DNA of 64,000 bases from Chryseobacterium sp. OV279 (GCF_900128945.1 NZ_FQUD01000002.1:163280-227279); one strand, 5' to 3'; positions 43,058 to 53,271 are shown, counted from the first letter of the stretch. Notes: generated by a model not told the origin, from the letters alone. Translations and numbers: made by a program.

Positions 43058-46000
43058 ATGAAAAAAAGAACTTTAGTAGTTTGTTTGTTAACGGCTGGTT
43101 TTACAAGTACCCAGGCACAGAGATGGGAATCTATTTCTCAACGGTCTTCTCAAATAAGAAAAGAAGTTGAGGTTAAAAATGCTTATCGTGTAGATTTGGC
43201 AACCTTGAGGAATCTTTTAAAAGATGCTGCTGAAACAGGAAATAATGCAAAACCTGTAGTAGTTTCCTTGCCAACAGCAGAAGGGAAAATAGAGAAGTTT
43301 GCAGTCTACAGTAATCCTGTTATGGCAAAATCAATAACAGAAAAATACTACCTTGGTTCTTATGTTGGGGTAGGGATTGATGATCCTTCGAAATATGTAA
43401 GATTTAGTACATCGCCAACTGATATGGAATCAATGATTATTAAAGATGGAATATTCCAGTTTATTGAACCTATCAGTACAGATAAACAAACTTATGGAGT
43501 GTTCTATAAATCGAAAGGAGAAGCCGGAATTCACGGTTTTGAATGTGGGACAGATGAGCACGATCTTAAAGATATCGATAAATTAGTGGAAAATGGGAAA
43601 AAGCAACTTTCAAATATTGGAATAACAAGCAGGCCTACCAACACTCGATATAGAACTTTTCGAATGGCTATAGCAGCAACAGGAGAGTACACCCAGTTTC
43701 ATGGAGGTACACAAGCTGGAGCGCTTACGGCGATCAATAATACAATGACCCGAATTAATGGAGTTTTTGAAAAAGACTTTGGGGCTCATTTTAATGTTCA
43801 GGATCTACCTGGAATAATTTATACGGATCCGGCAACAGATTTTTATACTCCACCAGCTGTTCAGACGGACCCGTCATTTAATGTCCAGCTTCAGCAAACA
43901 TTGACGGCGCAAGTTGGAAATGCCAATTATGATATAGGACATGTATTCCATCGTAATGTTGGAAGTAGAAGCGGAAATGCAGGTGTAATAGGAATAGTGT
44001 GTGCAAATCCTGCTGATAATACTTCTTTGGCTAAAGGGTCTGCCTTTTCAATGAGCCCGGATCCTATTGGAGAAGTCTTTGACTTAATGGCAGCACATGA
44101 AATGGGGCATCAATTAGGAGCAAGGCATACTTTTTCAATGAGGTCCGAAGGTTCAGGAGCAAATGTGGAGCCATGGGGAGGAACAACTATTATGGGATAT
44201 CCAGGTATTACTCAGGATGATATCCAGGCAAACATGGATGGATATTTTCATTACAAATCTATTTCGCAGGTATTAAATAATCTCGAAAGTAAACCTACAT
44301 GCGGAACTTCGGCTGCTATTGTGACGAATACTGCTCCTGCAATTACCCCACTTACCGCACATACCATTCCTAAAGGGACCGCTTATTACCTGGATGCAAT
44401 TGTAGTAGATGCTGAAAACGATCCTTTTAATTATACCTGGGAACAATACAATAGTGTGGGTGATAGAAACTCAATTTCAGGAGATAGTGGTTGGGGATTT
44501 AATGCAGAGGGAGCATTGGCGCGATCACTTCCGGGAACAGCAAACAGCAGAAGATATTTCCCTAAACTGGAAAGTGTATTAAATGGAGTATTAACAGACA
44601 AACAAGCTTGGGAAACTGTTTCTTACATTCCAAGACAATTGAATTATGCTGTTACCGTAAGGGACCAGAATGCTCAGAGACCAATGACCTCTACTTCAGA
44701 AACTACTGTAACGGTAGGAAATGATGGGCCTTTCAAATTTAATGGGTTGACAGCTTCTTCAGTTTTATACAACAATACAATCAATACCATTTACTGGGAT
44801 GCAGTCAATACCAATAATGCACCTTATAATGTCGCTAGTGTAAAGATAGATTATACAACTAACAACGGAACAACCTGGACGGATCTTGTAGCTTCTACTC
44901 CTAATACCGGAAGTTATTCTGTGCAAATGCCAGCTAACTTAACAGGTACTGTTAAATTGAGAATGTCGGCTGTTGGAAATATTTTCTATGCAGTATCGCC
45001 GGCAATTACAATTGGAGTCGCACCTACATCTAGCGTGGCTTCACCAACAGGTGTTGCTGCACTGGATAAAGAAATTTTTAAAACAACAACAAGAGTTGCC
45101 TGGAACCAGTTGCCAGGTGCTACGTATTCAATCAATTACAGAAAGGTTGGAACAGCAAACTGGACTAATGTGACAAGTAATGCAAGTTCTGTTGTATTAA
45201 GTAATCTTGAAGATGAAACAAATTATGAAGTTCAGGTAGCGGCTGTGGTGAATACCGTTCCTGGAGCATTCTCAAATAATTATACTTTTAAAACAAAAGG
45301 CTTAAGAACGGGAATAGATTATTGTTTAATGACAACAGGAGGAAATGGAGGTAACTTTAATAGCGGTCTGGTTAAACTGACTTTATCTAATTTAAACTAT
45401 GTATATTCTGGTTTGGATGTTTATAAAACCTATCTGGACTTTAGTGAAGATGCAGCCAAAGTGGTTAACTTGACAAAAGGGACTCAGTATACTGCTACTT
45501 TCAGAAACCTTGCTGTTGGAAATTACAATGATTGGCTGGAAATCTGGATAGATTATAACAGAAACGGTATTTTCGAAGATTCAGAAAAAGTGGCCTCTGA
45601 CGGTGATACTCCTGTTTTTGTAGCTGCTGCCAGTGCATACCTTCGTGATGGAAGTGTGACATTCACAGTACCTGCTACTGCTTATTCAGGAGATAAAACC
45701 TTAAGAATGAGAGTGGCCAGTACTTTCTTTAATGCGGCTAATAGCCCATGTGGCAGCCCTACTGTTCCTGTTATTGGGGGTGGGGTTGTTTCAAGTGGTT
45801 CTTTTAGAGATTTCACAGTAAGAATTGCAGATAATAATGCGCTTGCCTTAAAAGAAATGGCAAATGTTAAATCTGAAATAGAAATTTATCCAAACCCTGC
45901 TGATACCTTTGTTGAAGTTAAAAACTTAAAAGGTAAAGCAGATTATAAGATTTATAGTGCTGATGGAAGATTAGTTCAAAGCGGTAAATTAGATGGTCAG

Positions 46001-46093
46001 AGAATTAATGTAGCTTCTTTAGTAAAAGGAATGTATATAATTACTATTACAGACCATAGTAAAATTTATAAGACGAAACTAATTAAAAAATAA
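43058..46093 (+). CDS. Reprolysin-like (M12B) metallopeptidase with Fn3, GEVED and T9SS domains
   Basis: The 1011-residue protein has a signal peptide ending at TQAQ (residue 20). A propeptide-like region contains VVVSLPTAEGKIEKFAVY. The reprolysin-like catalytic domain has HEMGHQLGARHTF near residue 347 and the Met-turn IMGYPG near residue 378. Ig-like and Fn3 modules (about 425-750), a GEVED domain (about 790-930, with WLEIWIDYNRNGIFED) and a T9SS sorting domain (from IYPNPADTFVEV, near 943) follow. It is a large secreted protease, probably acting on the cell surface or outside. A paralogue lies at 61555. Confidence 0.92.
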   Translation: MKKRTLVVCLLTAGFTSTQAQRWESISQRSSQIRKEVEVKNAYRVDLATLRNLLKDAAETGNNAKPVVVSLPTAEGKIEKFAVYSNPVMAKSITEKYYLGSYVGVGIDDPSKYVRFSTSPTDMESMIIKDGIFQFIEPISTDKQTYGVFYKSKGEAGIHGFECGTDEHDLKDIDKLVENGKKQLSNIGITSRPTNTRYRTFRMAIAATGEYTQFHGGTQAGALTAINNTMTRINGVFEKDFGAHFNVQDLPGIIYTDPATDFYTPPAVQTDPSFNVQLQQTLTAQVGNANYDIGHVFHRNVGSRSGNAGVIGIVCANPADNTSLAKGSAFSMSPDPIGEVFDLMAAHEMGHQLGARHTFSMRSEGSGANVEPWGGTTIMGYPGITQDDIQANMDGYFHYKSISQVLNNLESKPTCGTSAAIVTNTAPAITPLTAHTIPKGTAYYLDAIVVDAENDPFNYTWEQYNSVGDRNSISGDSGWGFNAEGALARSLPGTANSRRYFPKLESVLNGVLTDKQAWETVSYIPRQLNYAVTVRDQNAQRPMTSTSETTVTVGNDGPFKFNGLTASSVLYNNTINTIYWDAVNTNNAPYNVASVKIDYTTNNGTTWTDLVASTPNTGSYSVQMPANLTGTVKLRMSAVGNIFYAVSPAITIGVAPTSSVASPTGVAALDKEIFKTTTRVAWNQLPGATYSINYRKVGTANWTNVTSNASSVVLSNLEDETNYEVQVAAVVNTVPGAFSNNYTFKTKGLRTGIDYCLMTTGGNGGNFNSGLVKLTLSNLNYVYSGLDVYKTYLDFSEDAAKVVNLTKGTQYTATFRNLAVGNYNDWLEIWIDYNRNGIFEDSEKVASDGDTPVFVAAASAYLRDGSVTFTVPATAYSGDKTLRMRVASTFFNAANSPCGSPTVPVIGGGVVSSGSFRDFTVRIADNNALALKEMANVKSEIEIYPNPADTFVEVKNLKGKADYKIYSADGRLVQSGKLDGQRINVASLVKGMYIITITDHSKIYKTKLIKK

Positions 46094-46209
46094 TTTTAGC
46101 CTATTTATATCTAACAATGGATAAAATAAAAATATGTTTTAGCAACTCCATTTCGATATTGTAGTGTTTAAGTAGTAGGTGTTTTTGTGTTTTTTTTTCA
46201 ACAGTGCCC

Positions 46210-46217
46210 TACTTTTG
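46210..46217 (+). promoter_or_regulatory. Orphan promoter facing the IS3 element
   Basis: TACTTTTG followed by CAAATG fits the -7 consensus well, but it points rightward into an oppositely oriented IS3 transposase. The gene it once drove may have been lost or displaced. Confidence 0.35.
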
Positions 46218-46311
46218 CAAATGTAATCCATATAAGTTTAGTGAATTTAAGTAAGTATGGAATTACAATGACTAGTCCTGAAAATCCAGATTAAAGGACA
46301 AAAATAAATAA

Positions 46312-47163
46312 TTAAACCAGAGCAAATTTGTTTTTGTTTTGGTTTTTGTTTTTATAAGTTTTCATTTTGATTTTCTTTTGTTGATGCATTTGATTTGGGG
46401 TTAAATAATGATTCGAAAAATAAGGTCGTAATTCATTATAAATTCCAATAGCTTCATTGACCAATTTTCTTCTGAGCGAAGTCTCAATATCATATTTATC
46501 GATATCAAATTCTTGTTTTAAAATACCATTCACTCTCTCTGCGATAGCATTTTCATAAGGATCGGAATTCTGAGTCATACTGCATTTTAATTGATATTTT
46601 TTCAAAATCCTTTGATACCCATTTGAGCAATATTGCAAGCCTCTGTCAGAATGATGAATCAGTGGTTCTTTTTCAATGTAATTGTTTTTTAATACCTTTC
46701 TCAATGCTACGAGACTGCTTTCTGTATGAAGGTTGTCTGCAACATGATATCCAACAATTTTCTTGGAATAGGCATCGGTTATCAAACTTAAATAACTCGG
46801 CTTTTTTCTGTTCCCGATATAAGTGATATCTGCCACGCAAACTTGGTTGGGTTTGTTTATACTATAATCCAGAATCAGGTTTTTATGCTTTCTGAATCGA
46901 TGATGAGAATTGGTTGTGATATGATAGCTCCTCTTGGGTAATATGAGCAAATGATCGGCTCTCAAAATATCAAAAAACTTATCCCTGCCTATATTAAAGG
47001 ATCTTAAAGGCTCCTTTAATAGAAAATATAGCTTCTTGCCTCCTAATTTTGGCATTTTTACGCACATATCTTCTGCGAGTTTTATCACTTTTGAAGCTTT
47101 GGTTTGTGAGTTTTTATACCGCTTGATACTTCTGTAATAGACTTGTCTATCCAATCCGAACAA
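46312..47163 (-). CDS. IS3-family transposase OrfB (DDE integrase)
   Basis: The 283-residue protein has an HTH_21-like N-terminus and an rve domain. The DDE residues are seen in VCVADITYIGN, LIHHSDRGLQY and YENAIAERVNGILKQEF. It ends with a Lys/Asn-rich tail. OrfA lies 14 bp upstream in another frame, so expression probably uses frameshifting or restart. The frame is intact. Confidence 0.92.
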   Translation of the reverse strand: MFGLDRQVYYRSIKRYKNSQTKASKVIKLAEDMCVKMPKLGGKKLYFLLKEPLRSFNIGRDKFFDILRADHLLILPKRSYHITTNSHHRFRKHKNLILDYSINKPNQVCVADITYIGNRKKPSYLSLITDAYSKKIVGYHVADNLHTESSLVALRKVLKNNYIEKEPLIHHSDRGLQYCSNGYQRILKKYQLKCSMTQNSDPYENAIAERVNGILKQEFDIDKYDIETSLRRKLVNEAIGIYNELRPYFSNHYLTPNQMHQQKKIKMKTYKNKNQNKNKFALV

Positions 47164-47177
47164 TTCGCAGGTAAAGA

Positions 47178-47402
47178 TTAAGGTTTTTTTCTCTTCACTG
47201 CGGAAGCTGGTGATTGTCCGGGTGGTAAGTTCTTTCTGATATCAATATCATATTCTTTCTCAGCAAGATTAATCATCATATCGAAAAATATGACCTTTTT
47301 ATCCGCGATATAAGCCTGTTTCTCTAAAAATGCTTTCTGCTTTTCAAGCAGTTTAACTTCAGCTTCCAATTCCATTATACGCTGTTCCGGAGTCTTTTTC
47401 AT
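47178..47402 (-). CDS. IS3-family transposase OrfA, short form
   Basis: The 74-residue product is a leucine-zipper-like helix (MELEAEVKLLEKQKAFLEKQ) followed by DMMINLAEKEYDIDIRKN, as in the C-terminal half of IS3 OrfA proteins. The usual N-terminal helix-turn-helix is not seen upstream, so the protein or element may be truncated. Confidence 0.75.
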   Translation of the reverse strand: MKKTPEQRIMELEAEVKLLEKQKAFLEKQAYIADKKVIFFDMMINLAEKEYDIDIRKNLPPGQSPASAVKRKKP

Positions 47403-47520
47403 GGTAATCTATATTTCGAGGGGATGTATAAATAGTGGACATTTTACGTAGTGATTTACCATATTACTACTTGAAATAATTATAGCAAATATTATCTTTC
47501 TGATGTCGATTTAAAAAGTT

Positions 47521-48216
47521 TCAGTCAATTAGTTTAAAACCGATTCCTCTGATGTTTAATATCTCTACAGATGGATCAAGAACAAGGAATTTACGCAAAC
47601 GCGTTATATAGACATCCATGCTTCGTGCCGCAAAAATATTATCATCTCCCCATAACTTAAGCAGGGCTGTTTTACGTTCGAGGACTTGATTTTTATGAAT
47701 AAGAAGTAGATTTAATAATTCAGCTTCTCTCTGAGATAAATTAATGGTTACGTTTCTGTGGACAAGTTCCAATCTTTTAAAATCAAATTGGAATTTACCA
47801 ATTGTATTATCCATTAAGGCGGTTGACCCACTTTCAATCGGATGTACTGATGATCTTCTTATTAATTTTTTTATTCTTAATATAAGCTCTTCCATGCTAA
47901 AGGGTTTTCTCATGTAATCATCAGCTCCAAGTTCCAATCCTTTTATAACATCAGCAGTTTGTGATTTAGCAGATAAAAAAATAATAGGAACCAAATCGTC
48001 TATTTTTCTAATATCTTCAACTAAAGAAAAACCATCCTTTCGTGGCATCATGATATCCACCACACAAACATCGGGCTGTTTATTTTTAAATTTTGTCCAA
48101 CCTTCTATACCGTTATTTGCAATCTCTATTTCGAAACCATTCATTTCTAAGGTTTCTTTTACGACCATTGCCAACATCTCTTCATCTTCTACTAATAAGA
48201 CTTTTATTTTATTCAT
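47521..48216 (-). CDS. OmpR-family response regulator
   Basis: The 231-residue protein has a receiver domain (VLLVEDEEMLAMV, phospho-Asp in VVDIMMPRKDG near residue 52, Lys in YMRKPFSMEEL). The C-terminal winged helix (LSQREAELLNLLLIHKNQVL, RSMDVYITRLRKFL, LNIRGIGFKL) binds direct repeats in known members. It overlaps the kinase gene by 4 bp. The tandem 10-bp repeat at 49642 is a candidate binding site. Confidence 0.94.
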   Translation of the reverse strand: MNKIKVLLVEDEEMLAMVVKETLEMNGFEIEIANNGIEGWTKFKNKQPDVCVVDIMMPRKDGFSLVEDIRKIDDLVPIIFLSAKSQTADVIKGLELGADDYMRKPFSMEELILRIKKLIRRSSVHPIESGSTALMDNTIGKFQFDFKRLELVHRNVTINLSQREAELLNLLLIHKNQVLERKTALLKLWGDDNIFAARSMDVYITRLRKFLVLDPSVEILNIRGIGFKLID

Positions 48217-49553
48217 ATACTTGGAAATTTTATTATAAAAGTAGTTCCTGAATTTATTTTGCTTTTAACTGTAATCTCCCCATTTAATGTATTTACAAGC
48301 GTCTTTACAAAGCTCAGACCCAAGCCATACCCTTTTACATCATGAAGATTTCCGCTAGGAACCCTGAAAAATTTATCGAATATATAAGGCAGGTATGCGG
48401 AATCAATTCCTTTACCATTATCTTCAACATGAAATTGAATTCCATTTTTAATTGGGGAAACCTTTAGGAGAATATCTACTCTGTTATCAGCATATTTTAC
48501 CGCATTATCCAATAAGTTGGAAAGCACAGTATCAATAACATAGGGGTCAGTGTAGAGTTCGTTCTCTTCTAATTGATTGATATATCTTATATTGGCATTT
48601 TCATTAATAGTAAATCTATTGATGATGGATATGATTAAATCATTTAATTGCACTTTAACAAGTTTGGGAGGATCCAAACGATCATTGTATTGCGCAATAT
48701 CAAGTATCCTGTCTACATTATGATCGAGTTTGTTCAGAATATCATTATTAAGGGTAAGGTATCTTTTTGCCTTGTCAGTGTCATGAATGGCATTGAAATT
48801 TAACAACGCTTCATTTGATGACTTCAATATGGATATCGGAGTACGGAGCTCATGGGTCATATTGTTGATAAAGTCATTTTTAATATCATCCAGTTTCAAT
48901 TGCCTTTTTATTGTGAGCGCCATAAAATAATAGCTTCCCACTGATAGCAGAATAAGAATCAGGGAAACCGATAGCGAAACTATATTTTGTTTTATGATGT
49001 ACATATCAAAATTATTCATCTGGACTTTTATCAAAATATTATCTTTTGATAACTGCACAGGGAGGTAGAAAACATTTTTAAGTGGAATTTTGTCATGACT
49101 TAAAGAAAGATTAAAATCAATATCAATATTATTTCTGGCCAATTCTTGTTTTATTATAGGGGCCAATTCTTTTAGATCCATTGACTTTAATGTCGATGCT
49201 TTTAACTGCAAAAGCATTTTTTTTATCATTGGCAATTGTTGTTTAGGTATTTCAATACGATTTATTATCATTCGATAAGGTTGTTCAGTATTCTTTTTTT
49301 TCTTTTTGAGATCGACAGACTGTTTCTTTATCGCATAATATATGCGTTGGTCATCATCTCTTATAACGGGTATTGAATCGAGTTGCTTAAGCTGATAAAG
49401 CTCAATGCTTTTTTTCAGGGTATTATCTATTGTATTATTTAAATTTTTCTCTGCGATTTTATATGAATTAAAGGTCCAGTATAACTGAAAAATAAAAATG
49501 CAGCAGACCGTAATGGATGCAATTAAAAATACTTTTTTTAATTTCTTATTCAT
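48213..49553 (-). CDS. Sensor histidine kinase
   Basis: From the ATG at 49553 the protein has 446 residues. Two transmembrane helices (about residues 8-25 and 185-210) enclose a periplasmic sensor region. HisKA has the phospho-His in MTHELRTPISILK near residue 232. The ATPase domain shows LLDNAVKYA, VEDNGKGID and GYGLGLSFVKTL. It is partner of the overlapping OmpR-type regulator. The frame upstream to 49649 adds a non-signal-like tail that I reject. Confidence 0.92.
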   Translation of the reverse strand: MNKKLKKVFLIASITVCCIFIFQLYWTFNSYKIAEKNLNNTIDNTLKKSIELYQLKQLDSIPVIRDDDQRIYYAIKKQSVDLKKKKKNTEQPYRMIINRIEIPKQQLPMIKKMLLQLKASTLKSMDLKELAPIIKQELARNNIDIDFNLSLSHDKIPLKNVFYLPVQLSKDNILIKVQMNNFDMYIIKQNIVSLSVSLILILLSVGSYYFMALTIKRQLKLDDIKNDFINNMTHELRTPISILKSSNEALLNFNAIHDTDKAKRYLTLNNDILNKLDHNVDRILDIAQYNDRLDPPKLVKVQLNDLIISIINRFTINENANIRYINQLEENELYTDPYVIDTVLSNLLDNAVKYADNRVDILLKVSPIKNGIQFHVEDNGKGIDSAYLPYIFDKFFRVPSGNLHDVKGYGLGLSFVKTLVNTLNGEITVKSKINSGTTFIIKFPSI

Positions 49554-49641
49554 GTTTTGTTCTGTATTTAAGATGTAGAAGTCATCAAGATGTCTACAGC
49601 TATGACAAATGTACAATTTATTTAAACTCTGATTTACAGCG

Positions 49642-49670
49642 GTTAACACTAGTTAACACTAGTTAGTGTT
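49642..49670. promoter_or_regulatory. Tandem 10-bp operator between the two-component system and dsbD
   Basis: GTTAACACTA occurs twice in a row (49642-49661) and is followed by GTTAGTGTT, which makes AACACTA-GT-TAGTGTT an inverted repeat. A 10-bp direct repeat spacing is typical of OmpR-family binding. A -7 box for dsbD lies 30 bp downstream. Confidence 0.6.
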
Positions 49671-49700
49671 CGATTAACAATTTAGCTGATAGGACTTCTT

Positions 49701-49708
49701 TAAGTTTG
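49701..49708 (+). promoter_or_regulatory. -7 box of the dsbD operon
   Basis: TAAGTTTG fits TAnnTTTG and lies about 100 bp upstream of the dsbD start, just downstream of the tandem operator. Confidence 0.45.
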
Positions 49709-49809
49709 TACAGTGAATTAATCAAAAGTGTATTAATCAAAATGGAGTAGATAATGATTATAAAATTATTAAGACTCCTAAAATACTAAAAAACACAAAA
49801 CATAAGGAA

Positions 49810-51882
49810 ATGAAAAGTAAAAATTGGTTTTTATTAATCCTCCTATTTTTAGGGATAGGACTCAACGCACAGATAAAAAATCCTGTCAAACTCAAATTCA
49901 GCATCACTGACCTTGGCAACAATCAGTATGAAGCTGTTTTGAATGCTACTCTGGAAAATGGATGGCATATTTATTCAAAAGACCTGCCTGAAGATACGGG
50001 AATTCCTACTGAATATAAAGTTTCCGGAAAGAATATCGAGCTGATCGGAAAATTTACAGAAACCGGGAAAAAGCATGAGGAATTTTCTGAAGCCTTTGGT
50101 GGAAAGATTGTTTTCTATTCTAATGCCGCAGGATTTAAGCAAAAATTCAAATTAAAAGATCCTGCTAAACCGGCAGATGTTACTGCTGAGATCACTTATC
50201 AAACTTGTGATGACCGGGTTTGTCTTGCTCCAAATACCTTAGAATTTAACCAAAAAGTTACTCCAAAAGGAGTTTCTGAAACAGCGGTTACCGAGGAGAT
50301 CAAAGCAGACGCTAAGGATTCTGTAAAAGCAGTGGAAACGGTGACCGATACTCCTGTAAAAAGTGAAATGACCATTACAGAAGTTTCCAAACTTGACCCT
50401 AAAAAATTAAAAATTGAAACGCTTGATTTTAAAAATCCTTTAACCGACTGTGGAACTGCTTCAGCAAAAGTTTCTGAAAACTATTGGACGTATCTGTTCT
50501 TAGGATTTATCGGAGGGCTTATTGCCTTATTAACACCGTGCGTTTTCCCGATGATCCCACTTACGGTTTCATTCTTTACGAAAGGAAATAAAAACAAAGC
50601 CAAAGGGAAAAGAGATGCTCTTATCTATGGATTCTTCATCCTACTAATTTTTGTTTTATTAAGTCTTCCTTTCCATATTATTGACGGTATTGCAGGAAAT
50701 ATCTTTAACGAAATATCAACAAGCATCTGGTTAAATATCACCTTCTTTATCATATTCATTTTCTTCGCAGGAAGTTTCTTTGGATATTATGATATTACAC
50801 TTCCTAGTTCTATTGCCAATAAATCGTCTAAAGCTGAAGAAGCAGGAGGCATCATTGGTATTTTCTTTATGGCTTTAACGCTGGTTATTGTTTCATTCTC
50901 TTGTACGGGTCCAATTTTAGGAAGTTTATTGGGAAGCGCCGTTACGGGTTCTACGAATGTACCCATGTTACTGACTTTCGCATTAGCCGGATTCGGATTG
51001 GCCTGGGCAATTATTTTTGGTCTTTTAGCCTTATTCCCACAAGCTTTGCAGAGTCTTCCTAAGTCTGGAGGATGGATGAACACGGTGAAAGTTGTATTAG
51101 GTTTCGTAGAATTAGCATTAGCTCTAAAATTCTTATCTAAGGCTGATCTGGTTTCTAAAACATTCTTCCTGAAAAGAGAACTTTTTATTGCGATCTGGAT
51201 CGTTATTGCCATAGGACTGGCTTTGTATCTGTTTGGATTAATACGATTCCCACATGATGATAAAAAACCAAAGATCTCTATCGGCAGAAAGATTCTGGGC
51301 ATATTGGGTGTTGGATTTGTGATCTATTTAATCCAGGGATTAATTCCTTCTGAGCGTCCAAAGCTTCAGCTGCTCAGTGGAATCTTGCCTCCACTGAACG
51401 TTAGCTATTTCCATGATGAGAAAGACGGAATACTGGGTATGCATCCGGAACACGATTTCTTTAGCGCTATTGAATTGGCTAAAAAGGAAAATAAACCCAT
51501 CTTAATCGACTTCACTGGCTATGGTTGTGAAAACTGTAGAAAGATGGAAGAATTCGTGTGGAGTGAACCTGATATTTTACCAACTCTACAAAACGATGTT
51601 GTTCTGGCATCTCTTTATGTAGATGACAAAGAAGAACTTCCTGAAGATCAAAAAGCTAAAATTGATCTTGGAGAAGGACAGATTAAAAAAGTAAAAACAA
51701 TTGGCGATCGATGGAGTTTATTTCAACAGGTGAATTTCAATAACAATTCTCAACCCCATTATGTTTTGGTAACACCCGATGGAAAAGTTATTAATACCCC
51801 CGTATCAGGTTATATGTCGAAAGAGGATTTCAAAAAATTCCTTGAATGTGGAATCAATTATTACAAAAAAGTAAAATATTAA
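49810..51882 (+). CDS. dsbD: Thiol:disulfide interchange protein DsbD
   Basis: The 690-residue protein has a signal peptide (cleaved after LNAQ), an N-terminal DsbD-alpha-like domain (GWHIYSKDLPEDTGIPTEY, with TYQTCDDRVCLAPN), eight membrane helices of the CcdA/DsbD core (ALLTPCVFPMIPLTVSF, SFSCTGPILGSLLG), and a C-terminal thioredoxin domain with GYGCENCRKMEEF near residue 573. It passes reducing power from cytosolic thioredoxin to periplasmic proteins. A thioredoxin-fold gene follows after 10 bp. Confidence 0.95.
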   Translation: MKSKNWFLLILLFLGIGLNAQIKNPVKLKFSITDLGNNQYEAVLNATLENGWHIYSKDLPEDTGIPTEYKVSGKNIELIGKFTETGKKHEEFSEAFGGKIVFYSNAAGFKQKFKLKDPAKPADVTAEITYQTCDDRVCLAPNTLEFNQKVTPKGVSETAVTEEIKADAKDSVKAVETVTDTPVKSEMTITEVSKLDPKKLKIETLDFKNPLTDCGTASAKVSENYWTYLFLGFIGGLIALLTPCVFPMIPLTVSFFTKGNKNKAKGKRDALIYGFFILLIFVLLSLPFHIIDGIAGNIFNEISTSIWLNITFFIIFIFFAGSFFGYYDITLPSSIANKSSKAEEAGGIIGIFFMALTLVIVSFSCTGPILGSLLGSAVTGSTNVPMLLTFALAGFGLAWAIIFGLLALFPQALQSLPKSGGWMNTVKVVLGFVELALALKFLSKADLVSKTFFLKRELFIAIWIVIAIGLALYLFGLIRFPHDDKKPKISIGRKILGILGVGFVIYLIQGLIPSERPKLQLLSGILPPLNVSYFHDEKDGILGMHPEHDFFSAIELAKKENKPILIDFTGYGCENCRKMEEFVWSEPDILPTLQNDVVLASLYVDDKEELPEDQKAKIDLGEGQIKKVKTIGDRWSLFQQVNFNNNSQPHYVLVTPDGKVINTPVSGYMSKEDFKKFLECGINYYKKVKY

Positions 51883-51892
51883 ATAAAAAAGC

Positions 51893-53053
51893 ATGAAAAA
51901 GTTAATCGTTTTATTACTAATCATCTTTGGAACTTGTACCTATGCCCAAGGAATTAAATTTGAAGAAAGTAAATTTGCTAATATTCTTACTAAGGCTAAA
52001 AATGAAAATAAACTTGTCTTCATTGATGCTTACACTACATGGTGTGGGCCATGTAAATTAATGGCAAAAAATATTTTTGTTCTTCAGTCTGTAGGAGATT
52101 ACTACAATTCTAATTTTATTAATGTAAAAATTGATATGGAAAAAGGGGAAGGGAGAGATATTGCAACAAAATATAATGTTTTTTCTTTTCCAACCTATTT
52201 ATTTCTCGATGGAAACGGCGAAGTAGTTTTTAGAAGTGGAAGTAGTCTCACCGAACAAGAATTTATGCAAGTAGGAAAAGATGCTCAAGATCCAAGTAAA
52301 CAACTTGCACTATTAAAAAAGAGGTTTAATGAAGGAGAAAAAGACCCCACTTTCTTAAGAAACCTATTTATAGTTTCGGTCGAAGATCAGGAATTTTCCA
52401 ACAAAATAGTCAATCGGTATTTTAAAGGAAAAAAAAGTATAGAGAGAGAAGATTTAACAATGTTTAAAAATAAAATGGATAATACTGACACTCCACTCTA
52501 TAAAATATTTAAAGAGAGGAAAGCAGAGATTTTAAAACTTATACCCCAGGATAGGTACAATATGATGAATGAGTATGCCATAAACTCGACTCTTTTATCA
52601 AAATATTACGATGAAAAAACAAAAATAATTAATGAGCCACTTTATTTGAGTGAAGCCGAAAAATATTATGGAAAAGAAAAAGCACTCACACTTCTACAAA
52701 GACATAAAATAAGCATCGCATTGAATAACAATGATATACCGGCTTTTGAAAAATTATCATTAGAATTTCTTAAAAATTATACTGAAATTGATGGTAATAC
52801 ACTTAGTGCATTTGCTTTGTCTTTTTTTAAAGAAGTAACTAATAGATCTTCCTTAGAAAAAGCAATACAATGGGCATTGGAATCTGTAAAGAAAGGAGAG
52901 CATTATGATAACACAGAAACATTAGCTAATCTTTACTATAAGATTGGAGAGGTAAATAATGCGAAAATATGGGCAGAAAAATCTATTGAATTAGCAAAAA
53001 AAGAGGAGCGAAATTCTTTTGAAGCTCAAAAAATATTAGATAGCTTAAAATAA
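51893..53053 (+). CDS. Thioredoxin-family protein with helical C-terminal region
   Basis: The 386-residue protein has a signal peptide (TYAQ). The thioredoxin fold carries TTWCGPCKLMAKN near residue 52 and the cis-Pro motif VFSFPTYLFL. From about residue 140 the rest is helical and TPR-like (ALNNNDIPAFEKLS, NLYYKIGEVNNAKIWAEKS). It is probably a periplasmic partner or substrate of DsbD, encoded in the same operon. Confidence 0.88.
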   Translation: MKKLIVLLLIIFGTCTYAQGIKFEESKFANILTKAKNENKLVFIDAYTTWCGPCKLMAKNIFVLQSVGDYYNSNFINVKIDMEKGEGRDIATKYNVFSFPTYLFLDGNGEVVFRSGSSLTEQEFMQVGKDAQDPSKQLALLKKRFNEGEKDPTFLRNLFIVSVEDQEFSNKIVNRYFKGKKSIEREDLTMFKNKMDNTDTPLYKIFKERKAEILKLIPQDRYNMMNEYAINSTLLSKYYDEKTKIINEPLYLSEAEKYYGKEKALTLLQRHKISIALNNNDIPAFEKLSLEFLKNYTEIDGNTLSAFALSFFKEVTNRSSLEKAIQWALESVKKGEHYDNTETLANLYYKIGEVNNAKIWAEKSIELAKKEERNSFEAQKILDSLK

Positions 53054-53271
53054 TTAGTTCTCTTTATATTCTGAATATTGTTAAATGAAAATATAGTTAT
53101 TTTAATTTAACAGCATAAATTTTTTGTCTTTTTGAATATTATAATACTTTTTCAAATTTGTCCTTATTGATTAATATTAGCTTCGGGGTAATCAAATGAA
53201 ATTAAAGTTTTTTTCTGAAATTGTTAATATTTATTTATATTAGTACTGTATCATAACATAGCTGCTGCAAA

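Larger units (their letters stand above)
46254..47446 (-). mobile_element. IS3-family insertion sequence (ends not resolved)
   Basis: The span covers orfA and orfB and the nearest weakly related terminal sequences (TGACTAGTCCTG on the left, TGTCCACTATTTATAC reversed on the right). The terminal repeats are poor and no target duplication is clear, so the limits are estimates. Confidence 0.5.
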
